Shown in pieces: positions 48,201 through 59,496 of a DNA stretch of 64,000 nt. The notes below the pieces were generated by a model that was given only the letters and a program-made list of their open reading frames with translations, was not told the DNA's origin and ran no database searches. How positions within the stretch are numbered: position 1 is the first letter of the stretch; each line of letters opens with the position of its first letter. Source of the stretch: Branchiostoma floridae (Eukaryota; Chordata; Leptocardii; Amphioxiformes; Branchiostomatidae); NCBI RefSeq assembly GCF_000003815.2, contig NC_049990.1, positions 3,194,438 through 3,258,437 on the forward strand, in the 5' to 3' direction. Both the position numbers and the translations under genes were made by a program.

Positions 48201-48783
48201 GAATTAAGACATACAGAACAACGTTATAAAGAACAGTGACAAAGACACACGTGCAAAGGATTTAAACGAGGAACAATTCGTCCCGGTGCTTAAAGCCCTC
48301 GTCAAATTACTTAGATAATCAAGGGATTTATTTATTGACAAAAGCTCCCTGGGTGAATATATAACACTGTCATAGGCATGGAAGCTGGAATGTTGTTAAT
48401 GTGAAATAGACATCGAAATTTGATGCCTTATCTTTCCTTACTGGCACAGTATTTTAGTGAAGTTTACAATACCTGGTAAAATGATTGACGTCAAAACCCA
48501 CAAACTCCTCTGTAACCTGGATGTTAGTTATGATGTCTGTCACATCCACCCATTCTTCTGCCCCCTCCTCACATGACATCACTTTCAGCTTGGTGTTCCC
48601 CCCATGCTGGATATCCATGTAGTGTTGAGGATGTGGGACTCGCACTGTGACTGGTTTGAGGAACTGGACTGTAAAGTCCGACACAATTTCCGCCGTTACT
48701 ATCGGGCTGGTGCTGATAAGATGGTTGAAAGACTGGCTCTTTGCCTTGATGTCATCAACTGCTTGTTTTGGAACTTCTTGGAC
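45300..48783 (-). CDS. Gene B: ZU5-UPA-linker-GT4 glycosyltransferase protein (5' end not found)
   Basis: Exons (minus): 48473-48783 (second half of a ZU5 domain), 47597-48197 (UPA), 47271-47307, 46702-46809 (Gly-rich linker) and 45300-46513 (GT4, stop TAG). Together they give 756 codons without a stop. ZU5 shows STSPIV and VQFLKPVTVRVPHPQ. The UPA exon starts RWIVIDVVDTYG and contains LCRWLQHRAVQFILLQRED. GT4 has SDEYGTSKGGVSTIN near its start, IGRVSKAENLKGHDLAV (Arg/Lys donor-phosphate site) and DPFGLIGLEAIAAGIPV, where the first Glu of the EX7E motif is Asp. The first ZU5 exon seen in gene D (63804-63986) has no counterpart upstream, so the gene is either truncated or has an undetected exon. 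At the exon 1-2 junction, NHFT-R resembles the HFS autoprocessing site of PIDD. Probably cytosolic; the substrate is unknown. Confidence 0.75.
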
Positions 48784-49049
48784 CTATAGGTAGCATAAAC
48801 CGCTGTGATTTATTACAATATGGAAATGCATGGGAACACGATCTGTCGTTAACATGCAATGCAATTGTTCGAATGTTTTATTTGCAGACTAGGACAATGT
48901 GGCACTGCGCTGAAGTTATTACATTATTTTAAAGTGCCACGTACAAAGTACAGACAGATGGTAATGGTAGCCCATAGCCTTTTTGAGGCCGTAGGCGCAG
49001 TGGGGTCTGGTATGGGCATGGGCATGTCTCGGGCATGGTATTGAAAGGT

Positions 49050-50190
49050 GGAGCCCATCCCTCTCCGTCCTCCGCCTTTAACTCCCCGACGGACGTCAGG
49101 TAGTTTTTACACCTGTTTGTAGGCAAAGTGTCTTTCATAAGGCACAACATCGGTAACATGGCAGGATTCGAACCAGGTGTAGCAGGCCAGAATCTACCAC
49201 TGACCAGAATATACCCGGGCATATTCTGGCCTAGGCAAAATTATACCCCGGGTATAATTTAGCCTAGGCCAGATTCTACCCCCTTAGGCAAAAGTATACC
49301 CCGGTCCCCCCAGGTACAGCATGGTAGCAGAATATACCCCATCTCAAACAAATTAAAGGGATAGAGGACACTTAAGAAAGCCTAGATGTACTTTTGGGTT
49401 GGATTTTGAGGTAAGCAACTTATCGACATGACACTTTTCAAACAGGATTACTTATTGGTTACCAAGAACAAGGAAAGAATATACGCCCCAATGGACACCA
49501 CGTACGATGTCGCGATACTATCTTATACTTATGGCAGTTTCTATAACCACCCTTCAGAATGAAGCGACCGATTCCGCATAGCGGACGAGGTCGTTTATGA
49601 GGTGGTTATAGGAACCGCCATGAATTATGGCACCGTATATGCCGAAGGAAAGCGAGTCATTAACGTTATTATCATATAGACATTGCCATATATCTAGACA
49701 TGACGACATACATAGTAACGTTAGCCCATAGACGAGATCTGATTTGTTCGTCCGGGGTGGATTCTTGCTCTCCCTACCTTTCGAAACTTCTTACCTATGT
49801 GGCTGGGTGGTAAAATCTCACCAGCATTCCCTGCACCTTTCGTATACAGCACTGTTTGCGATCTATCTATGTACTACAAACGCATCGGAACTGCCGCCAT
49901 TTTGTTCATTGGGTCTCGTTCCCAGAGTTGTAAAAACCTTCTACTCACAAATCATGCACAGTACGAGACCTATGCCCGTATTTTTGGACCAATGGGATCC
50001 TTGGAAAAAGCAGGTGGTTATGGCCTCATAATAACCTGGTTTATGGGGGAAATGGAGCCTTCTGATTGGTCCACGGCGCTTGGCTATATGATAATCTAGA
50101 ATATACAGGAGTAGATTCCGGCCTGCTACACCGGGATCTCTGGATTATGGCGCGAACAATCTCCTGTTACGCCACACGACCCCACAATTG
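49050..50190 (-). mobile_element. SINE family 1 copy interrupted by a DNA element
   Basis: The left part (to ~49171) has AAGGCACAACATCGGTAACA and GCAGGATTCGAACCA. The right part (from ~50140) resumes GGGATCTCTGGATTATGGCG and ends CGCCACACGACCCCACAA, as in the uninterrupted copy at 2500-2692. The intervening 49172-50139 is a separate insertion. Confidence 0.7.
49172..50139. mobile_element. DNA element inserted in the SINE
   Basis: The ends GGTGTAGCAGGCCAGAATCT and AGATTCCGGCCTGCTACACC are inverted copies. Subterminal ATATACCCCGGGTATAAT-like repeats fill the first 150 bp, and an internal inverted repeat (GGCAGTTTCTATAACCACC / GGTGGTTATAGGAACCGCC) lies at 49532-49620. No transposase was found. 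The target duplication cannot be read with confidence. Confidence 0.7.
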
Positions 50191-50270
50191 TTTAGAATTG
50201 ATTGATCTAAAATAAAATGACAACTCTTAAGGCCTCATACAGCTATACATAAAAAAAGGAGCTATGAGTC

Positions 50271-50370
50271 NNNNNNNNNNNNNNNNNNNNNNNNNNNNNN
50301 NNNNNNNNNNNNNNNNNNNNNNNNNNNNNNNNNNNNNNNNNNNNNNNNNNNNNNNNNNNNNNNNNNNNNN
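50271..50370. other. Assembly gap (100 N)
   Basis: Sits exactly at the left border of the duplicated block 50371-52400, so the junction of the duplication is not visible. Confidence 0.98.
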
Positions 50371-51965
50371 TTGCACAACCAGTAATGACTCTCAGTTGAT
50401 TACGTTTCAGAGAATTTTTGCGATAATCAAAATTTGCGAGGCAGGGTAAAGATACGATTTTTCCGTTTTTTATTATTTTCATAATTTCGTGAGAATATAT
50501 TGATTTTAAGTTTGTCTGTCTTTCAGTAACGCTTTAACATGTCAAGTATGATCTTCTTGAGAATCATTAGTAAGTTTACAGATTAGAATCATAGCGGTGT
50601 ATTAATCATAAACTCATGAGGTCCAAACATGGGTTTTGGTAGAACATATTATCTACACAGCAAGTTTACTGTATCTAATTATCTACGCATGAACCTTATT
50701 GTATCGACCATGATGTAACTTACACCGCGTATGCCACAAGCATGTATATCAACTGCTGATTTCAATATTGTTCATGAGATTTTACTCATGTGAAGTTGGC
50801 ATGATATTTTGGGTGCGTTTTAGCTAAAATAAATGTGAAGAAAATCCATTGCTTTTGTGAACTTATTGAGTGACTGAATCATTTTGCGCATTTAAGTCAT
50901 AATCTCATAGACTGACTGACAGTATAGCACATTACTGAAAGAATTCTATGACTGTAACAATAGACAGCAATTTACGTAGAACTGATCTCTAGATGACAGG
51001 TGTGTTTGTGGCGCTGTGTGTGTGTGTGTATGTATGTGTGTGTGTGTGTGTGTGTGTTTATGTGTGTGTGTGTGTGTGTGTTTATGTGTGTGTGTGTATG
51101 TGTGTGTGTGTGTATGTGTGTGTGCGTGTGTGCGTGTGTATGTGTGTGTGTGTGTTTATACATGAGTGTGTGTGTGTGTATGTATGTGTGTGTGCGTGTG
51201 TATGGTGTGTTGACAGTGTGCGGTGTACATTATTTATGTTTTTACATTCTGTACTTGTGCACTCTGAGAGCTCAAATCCCAGTCATGCCAGATTGTCATG
51301 TGACAATAATCTTGTGATGTGCACGTTCAGTAACAGATGCTAGGGGAGCGCCACATCTTCTAATGGTTGCATGCCAAAAACATATGGATCCTCAATCTCC
51401 AATTCTAATTGCATAAATTACCTCTTCATTGAATGGTGGTGAATAATTCTCCATTTCCACATTTTCCACAGCCAACCGAGCAACCAAATAACTGGTGTTG
51501 CTGAAACATAATTTCCTTGCATGAATGATGACAATTACAATGGCTAGCTTCCCAAGTAATCAAAATGTAAACATTGATTCCAGGCTAGTCTAGTCATTAT
51601 CTTACAATAACCAAAGAGTCAGTAGTTAAGCTACGAGGAAGCCGTTTTCTAAAGAGGTACTGGAGCAAGTTCAAGGCACTTTGGAAATTGTTATTTAGGG
51701 TTCTCTGCAATTATTGAGAACGGTGTGAATGTATCATATCGAACCCAAAATTCTGCTCCCTGTGCATAATCCTTCTTCCTTCTCGCCTGCCGTTGGTGGT
51801 TGGGCATCACGGTCCTGTTGTTTTGCATTTGTGAAAAGGTTGCCAGCATTGAACACAGCTGATTCAACACGTTAATCCTGAAATACCTACTCATTCATCA
51901 CTTGCTATGAAACAAGTTTGTCCGTACTATATCCATTCCTGATGTCCACTGTTGCCCCTTGACCT
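50371..51965 (-). repeat. Duplicated block (paralogue of 44205-45299)
   Basis: This is the 3' flank of the GT4 pseudogene. It matches the 3' flank of gene B along its length with many substitutions and indels. A (GT)n tract at 51010-51210 is an expansion absent from the gene B side. Confidence 0.75.
51010..51210. repeat. (GT)n microsatellite
   Basis: About 200 bp of TG repeats with TA and CG interruptions. It explains the Cys/Val frames on the plus strand. Confidence 0.97.
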
Positions 51966-52400
51966 CTACCGACTTGCAGCTCCAGTCGTGATGCAGCAGG
52001 CCTGCAGGAAGGTGCGGTGGGATTCCTCCCAGTATCTGGACTCCTCGAGTTCTTCCTTGAACCTGGCAGCTTGTTTAAACGCCGATTTGCTTGAGGATGT
52101 CCACGATCCTTTCCGCCTTGCATCGCCCCTAGTGTCGGCGTTGTTCATACTGGTCTCCACGACGATGTGCCTGTGCTCGGTGTCGATTTTCTCCTGTTTG
52201 ATCAGGTCTTTGATCATCTCAGCTAGACCGGTCTTGTCGGAGATGAGGACGGGGATGCCCGCCGCGATGGCCTCCAGGCCGACCAGTCCGAACGGCTCGG
52301 AGCGGGACGTCATCTGCCTTTGCGATGTTGACTTAATCAAGCATATCCTTCTCTTTCTCCCATGCTATTATGGCCTTCCGACGTCCCTTGGTGTAGTTGA
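51966..52400 (-). pseudogene. Broken GT4 glycosyltransferase copy
   Basis: The segment 51966-52316 (minus) encodes the C-terminal third of the GT4 domain: SEPFGLVGLEAIAAGIPVLI to RTFLQACCITTG. Upstream, at 52316, it joins directly to a short piece of the middle region (WEKEKDMLD then stop, then VNIAKA), so about 680 bp of the domain are deleted, and a TAA replaces the AAT (Asn) codon of the intact copies. The 5' part and all other exons are missing after ~52400, where the 3' flank of gene C begins. Clearly non-functional, or an assembly artefact. Confidence 0.85.
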
Positions 52401-52568
52401 TGGTTGGGTATCAGGGAGTTGTCCTGTTGTTGGGCATTTGTGAATGGGTGACCACAGTGAACACAGCTGATGCAAAAGTTAATCCCAACAAACCTATTCA
52501 TTCATCACTCGTAAACAAGTTTGCCCATACTGTCTCTAGTCGCAACGTCCACTGTTGCCCTTTGACCT

Positions 52569-55500
52569 CTACATATCTGCAGCTCCAGCCGGGATGCCGC
52601 AGGCCTGCAGGAAGGTGCGGTGGGATTCCTCCCAGTACCTGGACTCCACCAGCTCCCGCTTCAACCGGGCAGCTTTCGCGAACTCCGAGTCGCTGAATTT
52701 GAGGGTGTCCACGATCCTTGTCGCCCACCTCTTCACATCTCCAGCTCGGTCAGAGTCGTTCACGCAGGTCTCCACGATGACGTGCCTGTGCTCTGCGCTG
52801 AGTTTTCCCTTAGTAATCAGGTCGAGGATCATCTCTGCCAGGCCGGTCTTGTCGGCGATGAGGACGGGGATGCCAGCCGCGATGGCCTCCAGGCCGACCA
52901 GTCCGAACGGCTCGGTGCGGGACGGCATCAGGAACAGGTTGGCTCTCATCATGTCATCCCTGATGTCCTCCTGGGTTCCGTACGGCAAGAGGGTGGGGTT
53001 TAGATCGCTACTCTTCACGTTGTCTTCCAGGATCTTCTGCCTCGCCTCCCAATCATCCTCGCTGATGCCGCGGAGACGCAGTCTGGCGTTCCTGATCTCC
53101 TTCACCACTTCCCCCATGGTCTGCACTGCGAGGTCATGGCCTTTCAGGTTCTCCGCCTTGCTCACCCTGCCGATGCACAGGACGACCTTTTGCTGCCCAC
53201 CAGGTCTCACTGTGGTGGCTAGGAATATCTCGGATGGCTTCGGGAGGAAGACGTAGTGATTCTCCGGCTTCTTTCCTGCTTTGTAAATTGTGTCAAAGTG
53301 GTCGTAAGTCCGCTGACCCACCGAGAAAGCTGCCTTTGCGTTGTTGACATTGTCCAGCATACCCTTCTCTTTCTCCCATGCATTCATGACCTCCCGACCT
53401 CCCTTGTAGTACTCTGTATCCTCGGGTATGGCGTGGCCGTGGTTGAACGTCATGAGGTCTGCCTGTGGATAGCGTTGTTCCCAGATGTTTCGTGCCGCCG
53501 TATCTGTGATGCCAGCATGGCCGATGATGCAAGTGACGCCCTTAGGAAGGTTTGGGTAGTGGACCCTGTCAAGCCAGTCTAGCGTTGGCACCGACTCCTT
53601 GTCTAGCTGAACTGGTGGTATCAGCTTGACGCCGTCTCTGTCTGCTGCATCCTGGTCTTGTTTCGGCACACGTAGAGCTGTGCAGTAGACGGCTGCCTTG
53701 GCTGCGGCCAGCGTTTGGCCCGCCTGGCAGTTGATTGTATAAACTCCCCCCTTTGAAGTCCCATACTCGTCACTGATCAACAAGACTGTCGGTTCTCCAA
53801 GACCTGTAGTAATGGTACACAAATAGAACATAAAACAATTTGATATGCTAGTTTTTCAGACACATCGTCTCAATCACAAGATAAAAGATAAGTTTGCACA
53901 TTTGCCGATATACAAAGACAATGGAAATTTTTTATCTTTAGATTCGCACTCCTGCATGTTTAAGATCTGCGTTGCCGTGTGGATCAGTTTAATGTATTGC
54001 TTGGGGCAGACAACATCGCTGCGAAACCTGTCTGGATGTACGTGTACGAGTCAAACACTATAGGTAATATAAAGGAAAAATGACTTATATTTACTTTCTC
54101 CTTCAGTGCCCTCGGGTTCAGCTGCCTTTTCCTCTTTTGCTAGCTCTGTAACAGGAAAAGTTGCAACTTATGTCAGTATGACAGACATAACAATATTCCT
54201 ACAATATATCACACAGCTTTGTAGTCGCATCTTCAGTCACAGCTGCAAGAACAACGCACACACCTAGCTGATTCTTTTAATTGTGGTTGTCTTCGTGCCA
54301 GGATAAGTATCCAGATTGATTAAATCAAAATAATTGAATTTCGCCTTTTTACATGCACTTGCCTGTTGGTTCATGTTGGCTTTCTCTGTCTTCTAATCCA
54401 GACTGTGCTTCCAACTTTCCCGAGTGTTCCGCCTGCCCTGGAACAGACTTCTTCCCTGGGTCGGCCATCTTTCCCATTTGCTCTTGACCCTTTGCTGTGT
54501 GCTTAGCATGCAGCAGGTCCTCTATTGTAGTTGCCATGCTTTTGTTGGCCTCCTGTAGTTGCTGGATTTCTAGCTTCTGTTCCTGGAGTGTTTTCTGTGC
54601 TTTCTCGTCTTCGTGTTTCAGCCTGTCTGCTTCATTGGCCAGCCTCCTCACCAAGGCCTGTGTATCCTGTTCGGCTGTCGTCATCCTTTCCATTGTAGCG
54701 GCGCTACTCTTGTTGGTTTCTTGTAACTGCTGTATTTCGAGCTTCTGTTCCGAGACGAGTTTCTGTGCCTTTTCGTCATTTTCCTTCAGCCTGGTTACCT
54801 CCTCTGTGATGGCGTCTGTCTCCTGTCTGGCCGTGTGCAGCTGTCCCCTCATCACCTGAAGCTTATCTTCCAGTTGCCTGACTTGTTGAGATTTTCCCTT
54901 ACCTGCTCGCGCGAATGCTTGTACTTCTTTGACCGTAAAATTAAGCGAGGAGATGCCATCGACCCCGACTGTACAGGCCTGGTCCTCTCCATTGACCACG
55001 GCCAGGTCTAAGGCTCTCAGGCTGGAATGGTCCAGATGGCAACTGCGGGTTGGCAGTGTTCGTAGGTTGTCCACAGAAGTGGTGCAGTGCAGGCCTGTAC
55101 ATAATGACAAAGGACAATCGCGTCAGTGTAAACAATGCAAGATATTCAACAATAAGTGAAAACGTATAAGTGCGTAACATACACATTCCTAATGACAAAG
55201 CTGATTACAATTAGATATTAGAGAGTGCTATACAGTTTTGTTAGAGCTAAATAATTAATCTACCCAGCACATACATAGAAAAATACATATTACATTTTTA
55301 CCTTGCCCCAGCCTAGTTCGGACACGCACGTAGTCTTCATGCTTCACATGGAGTCTCACGATCAACTGGACTCCCTTGACCTTCTTCTGTAGTTCGTCTG
55401 TGATGAGAATGTCCGAGAGTTGTTGAGACAGGCTGCCCTCCCCCACCCTGAAGTGGTTGTGGTAGAACCCGTCCACGTCAGACTGGCACAGAAACGTCAA

Positions 55501-57063
55501 GAGAAGAATGATGGACCCGTCGACAGCTTTCTTCAACAAAGCCTTATGTGCATTAAATGTTTTTCGTACCTTTCTGTAGCGCACAGGATCATTGAGTACT
55601 TTCACCGTGAATAATGTACGTTCCAGTTCCAGGATCCGTTCCAAGTATTGCTCTTTGACACTGGTTGCTGGTTGTTGCCGCAGGCCAAGATGTAAGCTAA
55701 CCTGAAGGTCTGAAAATTTGAACAGAGCTCCATTTGAAATTTGAAAAAAAGGAACATCAAAGGTCGAAAATCACATAGCTTTGAACAAAACATTTTAACA
55801 TTTACAATCTTAAATTGCTGTTTTAATCCTTTCTGTCGCAGGCATCCTAGGCCTACATTTTGACAGTATTAGATTCAAAATTAACCTATTGATAACTGTA
55901 AGTGTAGTGTTTTCTATTCGCATATGAATATAGTGACGTTACAATCATATCGGTGCAATATCATCAGGTAATGAATACACAGCAAAGTTAGACTTGTACA
56001 ACAAGCCAACATGCCATGCTTGTTTTCCTATGTTACTTTGTTAATACTCATAAGATCAGGACATGATACAAGATATGGTGATACTGTTTTACAGCTTACC
56101 CAATAGATAGATATGAAGCTGATTACCTGTATAGTCCATCTTCAGACCATCCACAACACTTTGTAGGTTGGCCTCAGTCAAAGCCTCCACCAGGACCTCT
56201 TTGGTGGCTCTATCTCCCTTGCGCTGCTGCCATTCCTCCAACAGGTCCATACAGCATGACTTGCTATCTGGATTTCTACTGGAAATATTATCGATGTCGG
56301 CTCGCCCAAATCCAAGGTGGTAGGCCAGGTTCTTCCAGTCTGAGCTGACGTTTTCTTTCACGAAAAAGAAGCATTTACGAACACCTGCAAAGTACCATGC
56401 AAAAGTGTTCTTTGTAAATAAAACCCCCAGCAGTAAAATTGTTATGGACTTTGATGTCAATGCCAGGGTTCAGGGAGTGTACGGTCGACAACCTGATAAG
56501 ATGATAAGACCACCTTTTCAGCGGCGCCCTTTGCGGCGTGTTCATGCATTGCATTAGCTTAAATAGCCTCCAAAGCAGGCTTTACCTTCACTTTGGTTGT
56601 ATTCGGTATACATTATCTGATGTGTACTGATTACTGCATATGATCGTGTCCCTATAACTCATCGACTTGTCTTCTGTGGCACCAACCCGAAACAGTTATT
56701 GTATATCACCGACAAAAGATGAATATGATGTAAAAAGGAATGCGAAGGCTGCCTTTGCAGTGCCTTATATAGGCCACGATTAGTATGCAAACACTGCCCG
56801 GGTGAAATACGCAACTCTTTATGCATAGAAGTAAGGTCGCGCAACTCGCCAGTGTCCACCTGTTCGCAGATGCACAGCAACATCAACATCAACACGTTCT
56901 TAGCATTGCTGTAAAACGGTAGATGTCTATTTCAAAACATTATGTGGTCACGTAGATAACTGTTACCCAACATCAGGTGAGCAACGCAAATCGTTGTTAT
57001 CAAATCGCAAAAGACCTTTCAGGTTTTGGTTCCTCTTATGTTTTACACCATACCTGTAGCCAT
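52569..57063 (-). CDS. Gene C: Death-TRADD-N-coiled coil-GT4 glycosyltransferase protein, 897 aa
   Basis: Exons (minus): 57054-57063 (MAT-G, start in CACCATGGC context), 56127-56384 (Death), 55302-55709 (TRADD-N-like), 54363-55094 (coiled coil), 54095-54145 (linker) and 52569-53803 (GT4, stop TAG). All five introns are phase 1, and the four internal exons are multiples of 3. The donor after the coiled-coil exon is GC (ACAG|GCAAGT). Death: FFFVKENVSSDWKNLAYHLG, then DLLEEWQQRKGDRATKEVLV. TRADD-N-like: GSIILLLTFLCQSDVDGFYH, then QQLSDILITDELQKK and IVRLHVKHEDYVRVRTRLG. Coiled coil: two repeats of EQKLEIQQLQE(T/A)NKS. GT4 (~residues 488-897) has a complete EX7E (EPFGLVGLE) and GRVSKAENLKGHDL. 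The context suggests a cytosolic immune or cell-death adaptor with an enzymatic C terminus. Sugar donor and target are unknown. Confidence 0.85.
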
Positions 57064-57260
57064 GGTGGATCAGACAACTGTTCCTGGGTTCCCTTTATGG
57101 CGTAGACAAACGAAGAACACACTTTATCCGCTAACTTGGCCGAGAAGACTGGACAAGCAAACTTTCAACATGGCGGCCGCCGCCACATCACGAGACGAAC
57201 AGGTGCGCCAGACTGGAGACTTTGAACCTTCATCACAAGACTACAGTATTTGACATCCCA
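57064..57260. promoter_or_regulatory. Promoter region of gene C, possibly bidirectional
   Basis: CAACATGGCGGCCGCCGCCA at ~57168-57187 is a YY1-type site in a short CpG-rich patch about 110 bp upstream of the gene C start codon. On the plus strand the same ATG opens a 27-codon frame (MAAAATSRDEQ...) with a weak donor CAG|GTGCGC. This may be a divergent transcript start, but no downstream exon was found. Confidence 0.4.
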
Positions 57261-58134
57261 CTCGGAGCTGTTAAAAAAATCAATAGGGATAGATAAAATA
57301 GCGGAGCACAGAAACGTGCACGTGTCAAAGTCGCGCTCTTACCCCTACACCCCCACCCCCCAAAACGTTCAGCTTGGTTCTTCCTTTGTTGCGGGGGGGG
57401 GGGGGAGTGTATAATGTTTCAAAGGAATTGAGAGCACACTACATCTATATTGCACATTTCAAACGGTATTTGGTGTGTTTTGAACACAAAATGTTTCATG
57501 TCAAACTCCTTCATCTGCTGACAGACTGCTGACTGGCGGACATAAAGAGAACGAGGCAAAATTACGACGATTCGAACCCGCATCCTAGAACCCCGTCCAG
57601 TTCAAATGACTTCCTAGTACGTGTATTCATCTCTGCATAGGGGAATGGGTAAAATAGAAAGCACGAAAAACCGCAAACAATACGTCAAAACCAGCCGCAG
57701 CCTAACCCCTGCTTGGCGAGTCGAACCAGACGAGGTAACGGCAAAGTTTATGCACACGGAGGCGTTACGTAACCTCACGTACAGAGTACACACTGGGTTT
57801 GTCAATACTTTGTACGTGACAACATTGCCGCACATTGTTGATAACATTGTTGTTTTACTGAGCTGAGGGCAAGTATGGGTCACATTTCTCCGTAGCTGAA
57901 TAGTTCGAGTGTTTTCCGCACGGACCACCTGTATACGTTGCTTAGCCTGGTATCCAGTCTTTTCGTGGCAAGGCTGTCTTTGGTCAAATATTTTTTCGTA
58001 CCCGGTAGCTTTCATCATCAGCCGTCATGGTAATCTTTCGCACCCGACAGGAGTTTCACACGGTACTAGCCTTGATACTTAGACCCCAGCTTGATCTCTA
58101 TTATCTATCGCTCAGGGGGCCTGTTAACGTTATA
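57261..58134. other. Intergenic with a solo family A terminus
   Basis: It has a G-run at 57390-57404, and the sequence CAGCCTAACCCCTGCTTGGCGAG at 57698-57720 is a decayed right terminus of MITE family A. The plus frame 57621-57866 has no recognised domain. Confidence 0.4.
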
Positions 58135-58255
58135 TTCTCCAAGCAGAGCTTTGGTGGATTAGACAGTAGTGGCCGGGATATTTTCAGGGAGCAAGCCGGC
58201 ATCAAATACCGGCCACTACTATCTACTTCCCGCGACCCAACCTCTGCTTGGAGAA
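58135..58255. mobile_element. Foldback MITE, family A (complete)
   Basis: The left end TTCTCCAAGCAGAGCTTTGG and the right end CCAACCTCTGCTTGGAGAA are inverted copies. Inner arms are GACAGTAGTGGCCGG / CCGGCCACTACTATC. TA precedes the left end. Confidence 0.8.
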
Positions 58256-59494
58256 TCCAAGCTCCGACTACTGATTAAGGTCGACGTCGTTTGTTTAACC
58301 GTTTTAAATGACCAATTTTGGTTGATAAAACGTGATGCTTAGATTTCTTAATGAGATAAAGATAAAAGTGTAATTCTAGAGTATTTAAACCTGTAACATC
58401 CTAAGACAGTCACAATTTCAAACTTACCATGATTCGTACCTGGCCTGCAAAGTCATAGAAGAGCTGACTTGGATTAGACAAGGGCACAATATCTGGAATA
58501 TGATTTCACATGACTCAAACGGTGCTGCATACATTTGAGGGCTTTGCTTCGAAAAACTCGTCTTTTTCAAGAAGTATTGTGAGTTGATGAAAACCATTTA
58601 AAGTTAACGTTACGTATACGTTACTAGTTTTGTTGTCTATTGTACATGTATCCTAGTTACGTGCTAATGTATTCAATATGCCGTCCGCTGTTTTCAAGAT
58701 GAAACAGATACCTTATGTACATGCATTGCATAACACAGTTGAAATAGAATCCCCATAGCTAAACTTTATTTCTTCATCAAGAAAATGACAACTCATGTCT
58801 GCTATTCAGGTAATTCTGGTTAGTAATACATTGAAATAGCAACATTAACAGTATGTACTTCAAACCAAAATCTACATAAGTCAACATAGTATCAACGACA
58901 TAAGCCAAACATAGGAAATTTACAATAATGGCGATTAGCTAGTTAATGTTGACAAGGTAGGTGTGCTAAAATGTTATTTTATCATACCTAAATGTGCTAA
59001 AATTTTATTTTATCATGAACCAAGTTACGTTGTTCAAGGTGCCTTCGATTGTTTTGTCATAGCTACAATGCTTCTCTGACTTTATTATGTTTCCTGAAAG
59101 TTATTTGTCGTATGATGATAAGGCACACAATTTGTTAAACTCTAACAAAACAGCATTTCAAACTTACAGAATACGAAAGGATCTTAAACAGCTGGGTAAG
59201 TGTATTGTGCATCTTATGACACGAGACTTGTGTCACACTTTTGATAGAACTGTTGAAGATAAATTGCATTGTACACAGTCATATCCTCCTCATATTGAAG
59301 AAAGAAAATCTTTGATGCACTCAATTGTACGTAAGAATGATCTCAGATAGACTTGTACATAAACTGACAATGTTTTCATATGCTGATATCTATCATGTTT
59401 CAATTGCGAAATGAGACCAACTTGCTATTACTTAACAATATCACTATACAGGCATATAAATATTATGATTGTTTCCTCCTACTTACTTTTAGAT
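58256..59494. other. Intergenic, no gene seen
   Basis: AT-rich sequence. The plus frame 59087-59350 (87 codons) is charged with no known domain. No RNA gene or splice-bounded exon was found. Confidence 0.35.
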
Positions 59495-59496
59495 TA

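Noticed and set aside
50972-51343. Cys/Val and Thr/His frames
   Set aside because: Translations of the (GT)n tract.
56385-56460. Signal-peptide-like N terminus (MTSKSITILLLGVLF) for gene C
   Set aside because: The hydrophobic stretch is the intron's polypyrimidine tract read in frame before the acceptor TTTGCAG. The MAT-G exon at 57054-57063 with a strong start context and matching phase is a better start, and gene D has an acceptor at the same place.
57172-57252. Plus-strand microprotein MAAAATSRDEQ...
   Set aside because: Only 27 codons, in a YY1-type ATGGCGGCCGCC motif next to the gene C promoter; no downstream exon or conservation could be seen.
8601-58255. CRISPR-like spaced repeats
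   Set aside because: The repeated 16-mers are inverted pairs scattered over 50 kb at irregular distances; this is eukaryotic mobile DNA.
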